DNA of 64,000 nt from Streptomyces albofaciens JCM 4342. GTDB taxonomy: Bacteria > Actinomycetota > Actinomycetes > Streptomycetales > Streptomycetaceae. Positions 50,883 to 59,136 of the stretch are shown here, one piece after another. Location of the stretch: assembly GCF_008634025.1 (NCBI RefSeq), contig NZ_PDCM01000002.1, positions 1,674,001 to 1,738,000 on the forward strand, read 5' to 3'. The translations under genes and the position numbers were made by a program. The first letter of the stretch is position 1; each line of letters opens with the position of its first letter. The notes beneath the pieces were generated by a model. The model worked only from the letters and a program-made list of their open reading frames with translations. It was not told the DNA's origin and did not search any database.

Positions 50883-52289
50883 TCAGTTCAGGTACTGGCA
50901 GGTGCCGCGCGGGGTGTACTGGCCGTGGCCCGCGCGCCCGGTGTACCGCCGCCGGTCGATGACGGTCTCGCCGCGCGAGAGGACGGTCTCCACGCGGCCG
51001 GTGACGGTGCGTCCCTCGTACGCCGAGTAGTCGACGTTCATGTGGTGGGTGGCGGCCGAGATGACCTGCTCGGCGGCCGGGTCGTAGATGACGATGTCGG
51101 CGTCGGAGCCGGGCGCGATGGTGCCCTTCTTCGGGTAGAGGCCGAACATCCGGGCCGGTGTGGCGCAGGCGATCTCGATCCAGCGGCGGCGGCCGATGTG
51201 CCCGTCCACCACGCCCTGGTGGAGCAGGTCCATCCGGTGCTCGACGCCCGGCAGCCCGTTGGGGATCTTGGAGAAGTCGCCGCGGCCCAGCTCCTTCTGG
51301 CCCTTGAAGCAGAACGGGCAGTGGTCGGTGGAGACCACCTGGAGGTCGTTGGTGCGCAGCCCGCGCCACAGCGCGGCCTGGTGCTCGCGCGGCCGCAGCG
51401 GCGTGCTGCACACGTACTTGGCGCCCTCGAAGTCCGGCTCGGCCAGGTTGTCGGTGGACAGGAACAGATACTGCGGGCAGGTCTCGCCGAAGACGTTCAG
51501 GCCCTTGTCGCGCGCCTGCGCCAGCTCGGCGACGGCCTCCTCGGCCGAGACGTGCACGACGTACAGCGGCGCGCCGGCGACCCGGGCGAGCTGGATCGTA
51601 CGGTGGGTGGCCTCGGCCTCCAGCAGCTCCCTGCGCACCTCGCCGTGGTAGCGCGGGCCGGTGCGCCCTTCCGCCAGGGCCTGTTCGACCAGGACGTCGA
51701 TCGCGATGCCGTTCTCGGCGTGCATCATGACCAGCCCGCCGTTGCCCGCCGAACGCTGCATGGCGCGCAGGATCTGGCCGTCGTCGCTGTAGAAGACGCC
51801 CGGGTAGGCGGTGAACAGCTTGAAGGAGGTGACGCCCTCCTCGACCAGCAGGTCCAGCTCCTTGAGCGCGTGCTCGTTCACATCGGAGAGGATCATGTGG
51901 AAGGCGTAGTCGACGGCGCATCGGGCATCGGCCTTGGCGTGCCAGGTGTCCAGGCCCTCGCGCAGCGCCCGGCCGCGGGTCTGGACGGCGAAGTCGACGA
52001 TGGTGGTCGTACCGCCCCAGGCCGCGGCCCGGGTGCCGGTCTCGAAGGTGTCGGAGGAGGACGTCCCGCCGAACGGGAAGTCCATGTGGGTGTGGGCGTC
52101 CACGCCGCCCGGGATGACGTACTTGCCGGTGGCGTCGATGGTGCGGTCGGCGCCCTCGGCCCAGCTGTCGGCGGTGGTCGTGCCGTGCGCGGCGAGGGCG
52201 GCGATCCTGCCGTCCTCCACCAGGACATCGGCGTGGATCTCATCGGCGGCGGTGACGACCAGACCGCCGCGGATGACTGTTCGGCTCAT
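50883..52289 (-). CDS. hydA: Dihydropyrimidinase (D-hydantoinase)
   Basis: A 468-residue amidohydrolase opening the ring of dihydrouracil/dihydrothymine or hydantoins. The binuclear metal site is visible: GVDAHTHMDFPF, the lysine to be carboxylated in VTSFKLFTAYPGVF near residue 155, VVHVSAEEA, and STDHCPF with the catalytic Asp. GRRRWIEIACATPARMFGLYPKKGTIAPGSDAD (ends GRRRWIEI and GSDAD) is the family C-terminal block. ATG 52289. First gene of the hydA-LLM-oxidase unit. Confidence 0.95.
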   Translation of the reverse strand: MSRTVIRGGLVVTAADEIHADVLVEDGRIAALAAHGTTTADSWAEGADRTIDATGKYVIPGGVDAHTHMDFPFGGTSSSDTFETGTRAAAWGGTTTIVDFAVQTRGRALREGLDTWHAKADARCAVDYAFHMILSDVNEHALKELDLLVEEGVTSFKLFTAYPGVFYSDDGQILRAMQRSAGNGGLVMMHAENGIAIDVLVEQALAEGRTGPRYHGEVRRELLEAEATHRTIQLARVAGAPLYVVHVSAEEAVAELAQARDKGLNVFGETCPQYLFLSTDNLAEPDFEGAKYVCSTPLRPREHQAALWRGLRTNDLQVVSTDHCPFCFKGQKELGRGDFSKIPNGLPGVEHRMDLLHQGVVDGHIGRRRWIEIACATPARMFGLYPKKGTIAPGSDADIVIYDPAAEQVISAATHHMNVDYSAYEGRTVTGRVETVLSRGETVIDRRRYTGRAGHGQYTPRGTCQYLN

Positions 52290-52545
52290 GCTTCCGGCTC
52301 TCCCTTCCACACACAGCACAGGTGCTCGGCGGCGCCGGAAGGGACACGGCCCGGCGTGGTCGGCCGGCCGGGCGGCGCGTCCCGGGTGACGCCGCGTCAC
52401 GGCCGGTCTACACCCGTAGAACGCGGCCGTGCAGCTGACCGTAGAAGCATGTCACCCACCGTGGCAACACCATGACCACGGTTCAGCGGGAACCGGCGGG
52501 GCGCGCCCGGCCGCCGCCCGTAAAACTTCATTGCTTGCGCAATCC

Positions 52546-52572
52546 GGGAACCTTGGTACGGGCCGCCGCGTT
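52546..52572 (+). promoter_or_regulatory. SigR-like promoter upstream of the plus-strand TerD gene
   Basis: GGGAAC (52546-52551), 18 bp, then GTT (52570-52572) fits the SigR (thiol-oxidative stress sigma) pattern GGGAAT-N18-GTT with one mismatch. An ATTGC-TTGC-GCAAT inverted repeat lies at 52530-52543. Nothing else is evident in the 52290-52648 region. Confidence 0.4.
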
Positions 52573-52648
52573 GCCCGGACGGGGACAACCCGTCACCTCG
52601 CACCGCGATCAGACCGCACCGCACACACGCAACAGGAGACACAGCACC

Positions 52649-53227
52649 ATGGGCGTCAGCCTCAGCAAGGGCCAGAACGTCGTCCTCAACCAGGACGGCA
52701 CTCCCCTCGCGGACGTCACCGTCGGCCTGGGCTGGGACGCCCGGCCCACCGGCGGCGCGGACTTCGACCTGGACGCCTCGGCGGTCGTCTGCGGCCCCGA
52801 CCAGCGCGTCCTGTCCGACGCGCACTTCGTCTTCTACAACAACCTGGCCAGCCCGGACGGCGCGGTCCGGCACACCGGCGACAACCTCACCGGCGAGGGC
52901 GACGGCGACGACGAGCAGATCCTGGTCGACCTGGACCGCCTCGGCGAGCGGACGGGCCAGGTCGTCTTCACCGTCTCCATCTACGACGCCGAGGCGCGCG
53001 GGCAGAATTTCGGCCAGGTGGAGGACGCGTACATCCGCGTCGTGGACAACCTGACGGGCCGTGAGATGTGCCGCTACGAGCTGTCGTACGACGCCGCCGG
53101 CGAGACGGCGATGGTCTTCGGGGCGCTCTACCGGCGCGGCGGCGAGTGGAAGTTCCGCGCCATCGGCCAGGGCTACGCGTCCGGGCTGGCCGGCATCGCC
53201 TCCGACTACGGCGTCAACGTCGGCTGA
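52649..53227 (+). CDS. terD: TerD family calcium-binding stress protein
   Basis: A 192-residue TerD domain protein of the tellurite-resistance group. MGVSLSKGQNVVLNQDG, VGLGWDARPTGGADFDLDASAVV (given by its core DFDLDAS), the HFVFYNNLASPDGAVRHTGDN block and GQNFGQVEDAYIRVVD are standard, with the acidic Ca2+ sites intact. In Streptomyces, TerD-like proteins affect development and calcium handling. It is convergent with a second TerD gene; a strong terminator separates them. Confidence 0.95.
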   Translation: MGVSLSKGQNVVLNQDGTPLADVTVGLGWDARPTGGADFDLDASAVVCGPDQRVLSDAHFVFYNNLASPDGAVRHTGDNLTGEGDGDDEQILVDLDRLGERTGQVVFTVSIYDAEARGQNFGQVEDAYIRVVDNLTGREMCRYELSYDAAGETAMVFGALYRRGGEWKFRAIGQGYASGLAGIASDYGVNVG

Positions 53228-53239
53228 CCCGGTACGCGA

Positions 53240-53269
53240 AAGGGCGCGCCCCGACGGGGGCGCGCCCTT
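53240..53269. terminator. Bidirectional terminator between the two TerD genes
   Basis: Perfect 13-bp stem (53240-53252 with 53257-53269) and a 4-nt loop, flanked by AA and TT. Confidence 0.85.
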
Positions 53270-53288
53270 GAGGCCCCGCCCGCCCCGC

Positions 53289-53870
53289 CTACAGGTGCGA
53301 GGCGATGGCCGGCATCAGGTCCTGGAAGGTGCGGCCGTTCGCGGGCTCGCCGATGGCGGCCATCTCCCAGCCGCCGCCGGACCGGCGCACCTTCGCCATG
53401 ATCTGCGCGGTGTACTGGCCGCCGCCGGTGAGGGTGTAGCGGGCCAGCTCCTGGCCGGTGCTCTCGTCGACCAGGCGGCAGAACGCGTTCTGCACCTCGG
53501 CGAAGGTCTGTCCGGTGAAGGAGTTCACCGTGAAGACGATCTGGTCGACGCGGGCGGGCACCCGCTGGAGGTCGACGTAGATCACCTCGTCGTCGCCGCC
53601 CTGCCCCGCGCCGCCCACCAGGTTGTCCCCGGTGTGCCGTACGGAACCGTCGTCGCTGATCAGGTGCTGGAAGAAGACGACGTCGACGGGCTCCTGGCCG
53701 GCGAACAGCACGGCGGAGGCGTCCAGGTCGATCTCGCGGGCCATCAGCTTGGCGAGAAAGCCCTTGCGGGCGGCGGCCTGCCAGCCCAGGCCCATGCGGA
53801 CCACGCTGAGTTCGCCCCCGCCGGACTTGCTCAGACTGATCTTCTGACCCTTGTCCAGGTTCACGGTCAT
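53289..53870 (-). CDS. TerD family protein, second paralogue
   Basis: A 193-residue TerD-domain protein more divergent than its neighbour: MTVNLDKGQKISLSKSGG, MGLGWQAA, REIDLDASAVLF, HLISDDGSVRHTGDN and GQTFAEVQNAFCRLVD are present, but a basic loop (RKGFLAKLMAR) replaces the usual acidic insert between the first two strands. This is typical of the TerZ/TerX-like branch. The convergent pair probably arose by old duplication and inversion, or was acquired as a unit. Confidence 0.93.
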   Translation of the reverse strand: MTVNLDKGQKISLSKSGGGELSVVRMGLGWQAAARKGFLAKLMAREIDLDASAVLFAGQEPVDVVFFQHLISDDGSVRHTGDNLVGGAGQGGDDEVIYVDLQRVPARVDQIVFTVNSFTGQTFAEVQNAFCRLVDESTGQELARYTLTGGGQYTAQIMAKVRRSGGGWEMAAIGEPANGRTFQDLMPAIASHL

Positions 53871-54030
53871 GTGCTGTCACTCCTGCGTCGGGATGGCATG
53901 CCCCGGGCAGGGCGGCGGCCGCCGCCACCGGCCGGGAATCGCAAATCTACAGCACTGTAGAGGTAATGGCGAAGTAAAAGCGCGAGGCCGTGGGGCGGAA
54001 ACCGGACGGATGCCCGGCCGAATACCTGGC

Positions 54031-54061
54031 GGGCCCCGCCGGAATGCTCACAGCGGGGCCC
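54031..54061 (-). terminator. Hairpin after the MmyB-type regulator gene
   Basis: GGGCCCCGC (54031-54039) with GCGGGGCCC (54053-54061), 9-bp perfect stem, 53 nt downstream of the regulator stop at 54115. Confidence 0.5.
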
Positions 54062-54114
54062 ACGTCGTACGGTACCCAGCCGGGCGCGCGCACAACAGAC
54101 CGCGTCGCGGCCTT

Positions 54115-54990
54115 TCACCGCGCCGCGGCCGCCTGCTCGGCCCGGGGCGCGTCCGGCTCCGCGGACCACCGCGCCAGCCGGCGCAGCGCCCGCGCCGAAC
54201 CGGTCCCGGGCTCGGCGTGGTAGGTGATCAGCTGCTGGTCCGGATCGGCCGGCAGGCTGAGCGTCTCGTACGCCAGCGAGAGCGTCCCCACCAGCGGGTG
54301 CGTCAGCCGCTTGCGGCCGAACCCCTTGTCCTGGACGTCGTGGGCCGCCCAGATCCGCCGGAAGTCCGCGCTTTTCCCGGACAGCTCGCCGACCAGCGCG
54401 CGCAGCTTCGGGTCGTCGGGGAAGCGGCCGACGTCGCGCCGCAGCTGGGCCACGACGTGCGCCGCCTTCTCCTCCCAGTCGGCGTAGAGCTCACGCGTCG
54501 CCGGGGCGAGGAAGAGCTGCCAGGCCATGTTGCGCTCCTCGGCGGGCATCGCGGCGAAGTCGCCGAGGAGTGCGCAGGCCAGCCGGTTCCAGCCGAGGAT
54601 GTCCAGCCGCCGGCCGACCACGTACGCGGGGACACCGTCCATCGCGTCGATCAGGTCCTGGAACGCGGGGCGTATCCGCTGCGGCCGGAGCGCGCGGCGG
54701 TGCCGCGGGGAGACCGGCCTGGCCAGGTGGTTCAGGTGGGAGCGCTCGGCCCGGGTCAGCCGCAGCACGTCCGAGATCGAGTCCAGCACCGCGGTGGAGA
54801 CGTTCTGCCCCCGCCCTTGTTCGAGCCGTATGTAATAGGCCACGCTGACCCCTGCCAGCTGCGCCAGTTCCTCCCGCCGCAGGCCGGGCACCCTGCGCCG
54901 CCCGCCGTGCGGGGCGAGACCGACGTCCTCGGGCCGGAGCCTGGCGCGACGGGAGCGAAGGAATTCGCTCAGTTCGGTGCGCTGGTCCAT
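54115..54990 (-). CDS. XRE helix-turn-helix regulator with MmyB-like ligand-binding domain
   Basis: A 291-residue regulator. The N-terminal HTH (residues 8-80) has [48 protein letters not shown] (given by ends) and [14 protein letters not shown]. The C-terminal MmyB domain has [16 protein letters not shown] and [19 protein letters not shown], thought to bind fatty acid-like ligands. It is divergent to an alcohol dehydrogenase gene, a frequent arrangement in which the regulator controls the dehydrogenase. Confidence 0.93.
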   Translation of the reverse strand: MDQRTELSEFLRSRRARLRPEDVGLAPHGGRRRVPGLRREELAQLAGVSVAYYIRLEQGRGQNVSTAVLDSISDVLRLTRAERSHLNHLARPVSPRHRRALRPQRIRPAFQDLIDAMDGVPAYVVGRRLDILGWNRLACALLGDFAAMPAEERNMAWQLFLAPATRELYADWEEKAAHVVAQLRRDVGRFPDDPKLRALVGELSGKSADFRRIWAAHDVQDKGFGRKRLTHPLVGTLSLAYETLSLPADPDQQLITYHAEPGTGSARALRRLARWSAEPDAPRAEQAAAAR

Positions 54991-55136
54991 CCCTCGATTA
55001 TGGCGGGCGCCGCCCGGACGGCGGCGCGGAGGGCCGTCAGCGTACGGCCAGGGTGGTTCTCGCAGTGGTAGGAACGCCGAGCATAGGCTCAACAGGGCAC
55101 TGGTTGCCCCGGGCATGTAAGCCCACCCTGGAGAGC

Positions 55137-56192
55137 ATGAACCGCACCTCTGTACCCGCATACGCGGCACCCGCCCCGAAGGCTCCGCTGGAGCGCACCA
55201 CCATCGAGCGCCGGGAGCTGGGCGCGCACGACATCCTCATCGACATCAAGTTCGCGGGCATCTGCCACTCCGACATCCACACCGTGCGGGCGGAGTGGGG
55301 CGACGGCGGGAACTTCCCCATCGTCCCCGGCCACGAGATCGCGGGCGTGGTCAGCGAGGTCGGCCCCGAGGTGACCCGGTACGCGGTCGGCGACCGGGTC
55401 GGCGTCGGCTGCTTCGTCGACTCCTGCCGCGAGTGCGAGAACTGCCGGACCGGCCTCCAGCAGTACTGCACCGGCGAGCTGGGCCAGGTCGGCACGTACA
55501 ACGCCGTCGGCCGGGACGGCCGGGCCACCCAGGGCGGCTACTCCACCCACCTCGTCATCGACGAGAACTACGCGCTGCGCATCCCGGACAGCCTGCCGCT
55601 GGACGCCGCCGCGCCGCTGCTGTGCGCCGGCATCACCCTCTACTCGCCGCTGGCGCACTGGAAGGCCGGCCCCGGCAAGAAGGTCGCCATCGTGGGCCTG
55701 GGCGGCCTCGGCCACATGGGCGTCAAGATCGCGCACGCGATGGGCGCGGAGGTCACCGTACTGAGCCAGTCGCTGCGCAAGAAGGACGACGGCCTGCGGC
55801 TCGGCGCCGACCACTACCACGCCACGTCCGACCCGGCGACCTTCGAGGAGCTGGCGAGCAGCTTCGACCTGATCGTCAACACCGTCTCCGCGCAGCTCGA
55901 CCTGAACGCCTACCTGGGCCTGCTGCGCACCGACGGCACCCTCGTCCAGCTCGGCGCGCCGGAGCACCCGCTGCCGGTCGCCCCGTTCGCCCTGATCGGC
56001 AACCGCCGCTCGCTGGCCGGTTCGCTGATCGGCGGCCTCCAGGAGACCCAGGAGATGCTGGACTTCTGCGGTACGCACGGGCTGACCTCGGAGATCGAGG
56101 TGATCTCCGCCGACCGGATCAACGAGGCGTACGAGCGGGTGCTCGCCAGCGACGTCCGCTACCGCTTCGTGATCGACACCGCGACGATCTGA
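55137..56192 (+). CDS. Zinc-dependent NADP alcohol dehydrogenase (YahK/cinnamyl-alcohol type)
   Basis: A 351-residue medium-chain dehydrogenase reducing aldehydes. The catalytic zinc ligands are in GICHSDIH and GHEIAGVV; the structural zinc cysteines in [20 protein letters not shown] (given exactly); the cofactor loop is [18 protein letters not shown]. The Ser/Gln following the second strand ([10 protein letters not shown]) favours NADP. -10-like TAGGCT is at 55084-55089, 48 nt before ATG 55137. It is divergent to the MmyB-type regulator and likely controlled by it. Confidence 0.93.
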   Translation: MNRTSVPAYAAPAPKAPLERTTIERRELGAHDILIDIKFAGICHSDIHTVRAEWGDGGNFPIVPGHEIAGVVSEVGPEVTRYAVGDRVGVGCFVDSCRECENCRTGLQQYCTGELGQVGTYNAVGRDGRATQGGYSTHLVIDENYALRIPDSLPLDAAAPLLCAGITLYSPLAHWKAGPGKKVAIVGLGGLGHMGVKIAHAMGAEVTVLSQSLRKKDDGLRLGADHYHATSDPATFEELASSFDLIVNTVSAQLDLNAYLGLLRTDGTLVQLGAPEHPLPVAPFALIGNRRSLAGSLIGGLQETQEMLDFCGTHGLTSEIEVISADRINEAYERVLASDVRYRFVIDTATI

Positions 56193-56313
56193 CGGCGCGT
56201 CCCGGCCCGGGACCCCGGGTGCCGCCACACGGGCGACACCCGGAGGTCACGGTCGGTACCGGTACGGCGACGGATTGCATGCTACGGTCGCTCCAGTTGC
56301 AGTTTTGGTACCC

Positions 56314-56360
56314 ATGAACGTCATGTGCGCCTGACGGGATGTGACCGTCGGGCGCCTTTT
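56314..56360 (+). promoter_or_regulatory. Attenuator-like element in the cspA leader: six-codon ORF plus intrinsic terminator
   Basis: A short frame ATG-AAC-GTC-ATG-TGC-GCC-TGA (56314-56334) runs into an 11-bp hairpin (GCGCCTGACGG 56327-56337 with CCGTCGGGCGC 56345-56355, one G-U pair), loop GATGTGA, followed by CTTTTGTTTCT. This lies 100 nt before the cspA start. It looks like a transcription terminator inside the leader. Confidence 0.55.
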
Positions 56361-56455
56361 GTTTCTGCCGGTCACATCCGGATGGGCTCAATTGCGGCGA
56401 CCCTGGAGACCGCGCCGTGCGGAATCCTCAACTGCCTCGATCGAAGGATAGAGAC

Positions 56456-56659
56456 ATGGCAACCGGCACCGTGAAGTGGTTCAACTCCGAAAAGGGCTTC
56501 GGCTTCATCGAGCAGGACGGCGGCGGCGCCGACGTCTTCGCGCACTACTCGAACATCCAGGCCCAGGGCTTCCGTGAGCTGCAGGAAGGCCAGAAGGTCA
56601 CCTTCGACGTCACGCAGGGCCACAAGGGCCCGCAGGCGGAGAACATCACCCTCGCCTGA
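56456..56659 (+). CDS. cspA: Cold-shock protein, CspA family
   Basis: A 67-residue RNA/DNA-binding OB-fold protein that melts RNA secondary structure. The RNP motifs are perfect: KGFGFIEQ (13-20) and VFAHYS (27-32), with KWFN at the N-terminus. Full length for the family. GAAGGATAGAGAC precedes ATG 56456. A leader of up to 260 nt with a terminator-like hairpin precedes it, in line with post-transcriptional control known for cold-shock genes. A long stem-loop follows the gene. Confidence 0.96.
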   Translation: MATGTVKWFNSEKGFGFIEQDGGGADVFAHYSNIQAQGFRELQEGQKVTFDVTQGHKGPQAENITLA

Positions 56660-56691
56660 ACCGGCCGGGCGCCGGACGGCGCGACGGCAGG

Positions 56692-56738
56692 CGGCACGAG
56701 CCGGAACGCCCGATCGGGTGGCGTTCCGGCTCGTGCCG
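56692..56738. terminator. Strong bidirectional terminator between cspA and the aminotransferase gene
   Basis: 19-bp perfect inverted repeat (56692-56710 with 56720-56738), 9-nt loop, between convergent genes. Confidence 0.85.
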
Positions 56739-56780
56739 GTCCGGGCCCGTGCGCATGCCGGTCCGGGGCGCGCGCGTGTC

Positions 56781-58130
56781 CTACGGCGCCGCCCGGCCGG
56801 ACGCCATGTCCCGCTCCGCCACCCGCAGCGCCTCCGCGAGGATGTCCGCCCCCGTCTCCGCCTCCTCGACCGTCAGCGACAGCGACGGCGCGATGCGCAG
56901 GACGGAGCCCGTCAGGCCGCCCTTGCCGATCAGCAGGCCGCGCTCGCGGGCGGCCTCCAGGGCGAGCGTCGCCGCCCGCGGCGACGGCTCGTCGGTGCCG
57001 GGGACGGCCAGTTCGACGCCGATCATCAGGCCGCGTCCGCGCACTTCCCGTACGGCCGTGAGCCCCGCGCAGGCCGCCCGCAGCCGCTCGATGAGCAGAC
57101 CGCCGACGCGCCGGGCGTTCCCCTGGAGGTCGTGCGCCAGCAGGTGGTCGAGGTTGGCCAGGGCCGCCGCCATGGTGACCGGGCTGCCGCCGAACGTGGA
57201 GATCGAGTTGGCGCCGAGGCAGTTCATCACCTCGGCGCGGGCGACGACGCCGCCGACGGACATGCCGTTGCCGATCCCCTTGGCGAAGGTCAGCAGGTCC
57301 GGCGGGCCGTTCCGGGCGTGCGCCTGCCAGCCCCAGAAGTGGTCGCCGGTCCGGCCCCAGCCGGTCTGCACCTCGTCCGAGATCCACAGGATGCCGTGCC
57401 GGTCGAGCACCTCGCGGAAGGCCGCGTACAGCCCGTCGGGCGGCGAGGTGAAGCCGCCGACGCCCTGCACCGGCTCCGCGATCAGCGCCGCGACGCCCGC
57501 CGTCTGGCCGATCAGGTCCTCCAGGTCGGCGACGCAGGCGTCGATGTACGCGGCGTCGGACAGCGCCGCGTACGGGCCGCGGGTACGCACGCCCCCGTGG
57601 ACGTACAGCGTCTGGAGCGGGGACAGGCCGGTCGGTGACCAGCCGGCGTTGCCCGTGACGCCGATGGCCGAGAAGGACCGGCCGTGGTAGCTGTTGCGCA
57701 TCGCCAGGATCTGGTTGGAGCGCCGGTGGACCGTCGCCAGCAGGAGCGCGGTGTCGTTCGCCTCCGTACCGGACGTGGTGAAGAAGACCCGCGCGTCGGG
57801 GATGCCGGAGAGCGCCGCGATCCGCTCCGCCAGATCGACCATGGGCCGGGACAGGTACTGCGTCGAGGTGTGCAGGATGCGGCCGGCCTGCTCGGCGACC
57901 GCCTTGGTGACCTCGGGCAGCGCGTGGGCGGTCATGGTGGTGAGGATGCCGCCGAAGAAGTCCAGGTAGCGGTTGCCGTCGGCGTCCCGGACGTGGCGGC
58001 CCTCGCCGTGCGTCAGCTCGATGGGCCGCTCGTACAGCGGCGTGAGCCAGTCGGGCAGCACGGCGCGGTGCCGGGCGTGCAGACCGGTGGGGCCCGGTCC
58101 GGCGTCCCGTCCGGCGTCCGGGGCCGTCAC
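56781..58130 (-). CDS. Class III aminotransferase (probable beta-alanine/omega-amino-acid type)
   Basis: A 449-residue PLP enzyme. FFTTSGTEANDTALLLA binds the cofactor phosphate, ILWISDEVQTGWGRTG holds the ring-contacting Asp, LLTFAKGIGNGMSVGG the Schiff-base lysine, and YLDFFGGILTTMTAHALPEV is the family N-terminal block, as in alanine-glyoxylate aminotransferase 2. The GTG start overlaps the ureidopropionase stop (GTGA), so it likely transaminates that enzyme's product, beta-alanine or 3-aminoisobutyrate, to a semialdehyde. Confidence 0.92.
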   Translation of the reverse strand: MTAPDAGRDAGPGPTGLHARHRAVLPDWLTPLYERPIELTHGEGRHVRDADGNRYLDFFGGILTTMTAHALPEVTKAVAEQAGRILHTSTQYLSRPMVDLAERIAALSGIPDARVFFTTSGTEANDTALLLATVHRRSNQILAMRNSYHGRSFSAIGVTGNAGWSPTGLSPLQTLYVHGGVRTRGPYAALSDAAYIDACVADLEDLIGQTAGVAALIAEPVQGVGGFTSPPDGLYAAFREVLDRHGILWISDEVQTGWGRTGDHFWGWQAHARNGPPDLLTFAKGIGNGMSVGGVVARAEVMNCLGANSISTFGGSPVTMAAALANLDHLLAHDLQGNARRVGGLLIERLRAACAGLTAVREVRGRGLMIGVELAVPGTDEPSPRAATLALEAARERGLLIGKGGLTGSVLRIAPSLSLTVEEAETGADILAEALRVAERDMASGRAAP

Positions 58131-58981
58131 GGCCGGACCAGCCCCTCGTACGCGTCGGGCCGGCGGTCCCGGTAGAAGGCCCACTGCTGCCGCACCTCGT
58201 CGATCAGGCCGAAGTCCAGGTCGCGGACGACCAGCTCCTCCTTGGTGTCGCTGGCGACGTCGCCGACGAACTGTCCGCGCGGGTCGACGAAGTAGCTCGT
58301 CCCGTAGAAGTCGTTGTCGCCGTACTCCTCGACGCCGACCCGGTTGATCGCCGCGACGAAGTACTCGTTGGCGACCGCGGCGGCGGGCTGCTCCAGCTGC
58401 CACAGGTAGGCGGACAGGCCGCGGGAGGTGGCGGACGGGTTGTAGACGAGCTGGGCGCCGTTCAGGCCCAGCTGGCGCCAGCCCTCGGGGAAGTGCCGGT
58501 CGTAGCAGATGTAGACGCCGATCCGGCCGACGGCGGTGTCGAAGACCGGCCAGCCCAGGTTGCCCGGCTTGAAGTAGTACTTCTCCCAGAAGCCCTTGAC
58601 CTGCGGGATGTGGTGCTTGCGGTAGGTGCCGAGCACGGTGCCGTCGGCGTCGATGACGGCCGCGGTGTTGTAGTAGAAACCGGACTGCTCGACCTCGAAG
58701 ACCGGCACCACGATCACCATGCCGGTCTCCCGGGCCAGCTCCTGCATCCGGCGCGTGGTGGGACCGTCCGGCACCGGCTCGGCCCAGCGGTAGTGCTCCG
58801 GCTCCTGGACCTGGCAGAAGTACGGGGCGTTGAAGACCTCTTGGAAGCCGATCACCTGCGCGCCCTGCGCGGCCGCCGCCCTGGCGTGTTCCTCGTGCTT
58901 CGCGATCATCGATTCGGTGTCGCCGGTCCAGGACGCCTGAACCAGTGCGGCGCGTACGACGTTACGGACAACATCGGCCAT
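58127..58981 (-). CDS. Nitrilase superfamily hydrolase, probable beta-ureidopropionase
   Basis: A 284-residue carbon-nitrogen hydrolase, expected to convert N-carbamoyl-beta-alanine to beta-alanine, CO2 and ammonia. The catalytic Glu is in VIGFQEVFNAPYFCQ, Lys in GTYRKHHIPQVKGFWEKYYF and Cys in IGVYICYDRHFPEGWR. The FWEKYYFKPGN and YNPSATSRGLSAYLW blocks fit the ureidopropionase branch rather than simple amidases. First gene of a two-gene unit with the aminotransferase. Confidence 0.93.
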   Translation of the reverse strand: MADVVRNVVRAALVQASWTGDTESMIAKHEEHARAAAAQGAQVIGFQEVFNAPYFCQVQEPEHYRWAEPVPDGPTTRRMQELARETGMVIVVPVFEVEQSGFYYNTAAVIDADGTVLGTYRKHHIPQVKGFWEKYYFKPGNLGWPVFDTAVGRIGVYICYDRHFPEGWRQLGLNGAQLVYNPSATSRGLSAYLWQLEQPAAAVANEYFVAAINRVGVEEYGDNDFYGTSYFVDPRGQFVGDVASDTKEELVVRDLDFGLIDEVRQQWAFYRDRRPDAYEGLVRP

Positions 58982-59136
58982 GAGCTGCTCCTTCGTCGAG
59001 CCGTCGGCCAGCGGGCCATGCGGATCTACGCGTGTGGAGCGACCGTAGGCCCCGTGCAGCGGCGAGGCAAGACCGTCTCCCGTACGGCGGCGGGCGGCGC
59101 CGGAGGCGGCCGGAGGGGCACGGGCCCGGCGCGCGG

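Noticed and set aside
52649..53870. Complete tellurite-resistance/conflict island
   Set aside because: Only two TerD proteins occur; no TerB, TerC, ATP-grasp or phosphoribosyltransferase partner genes are nearby.
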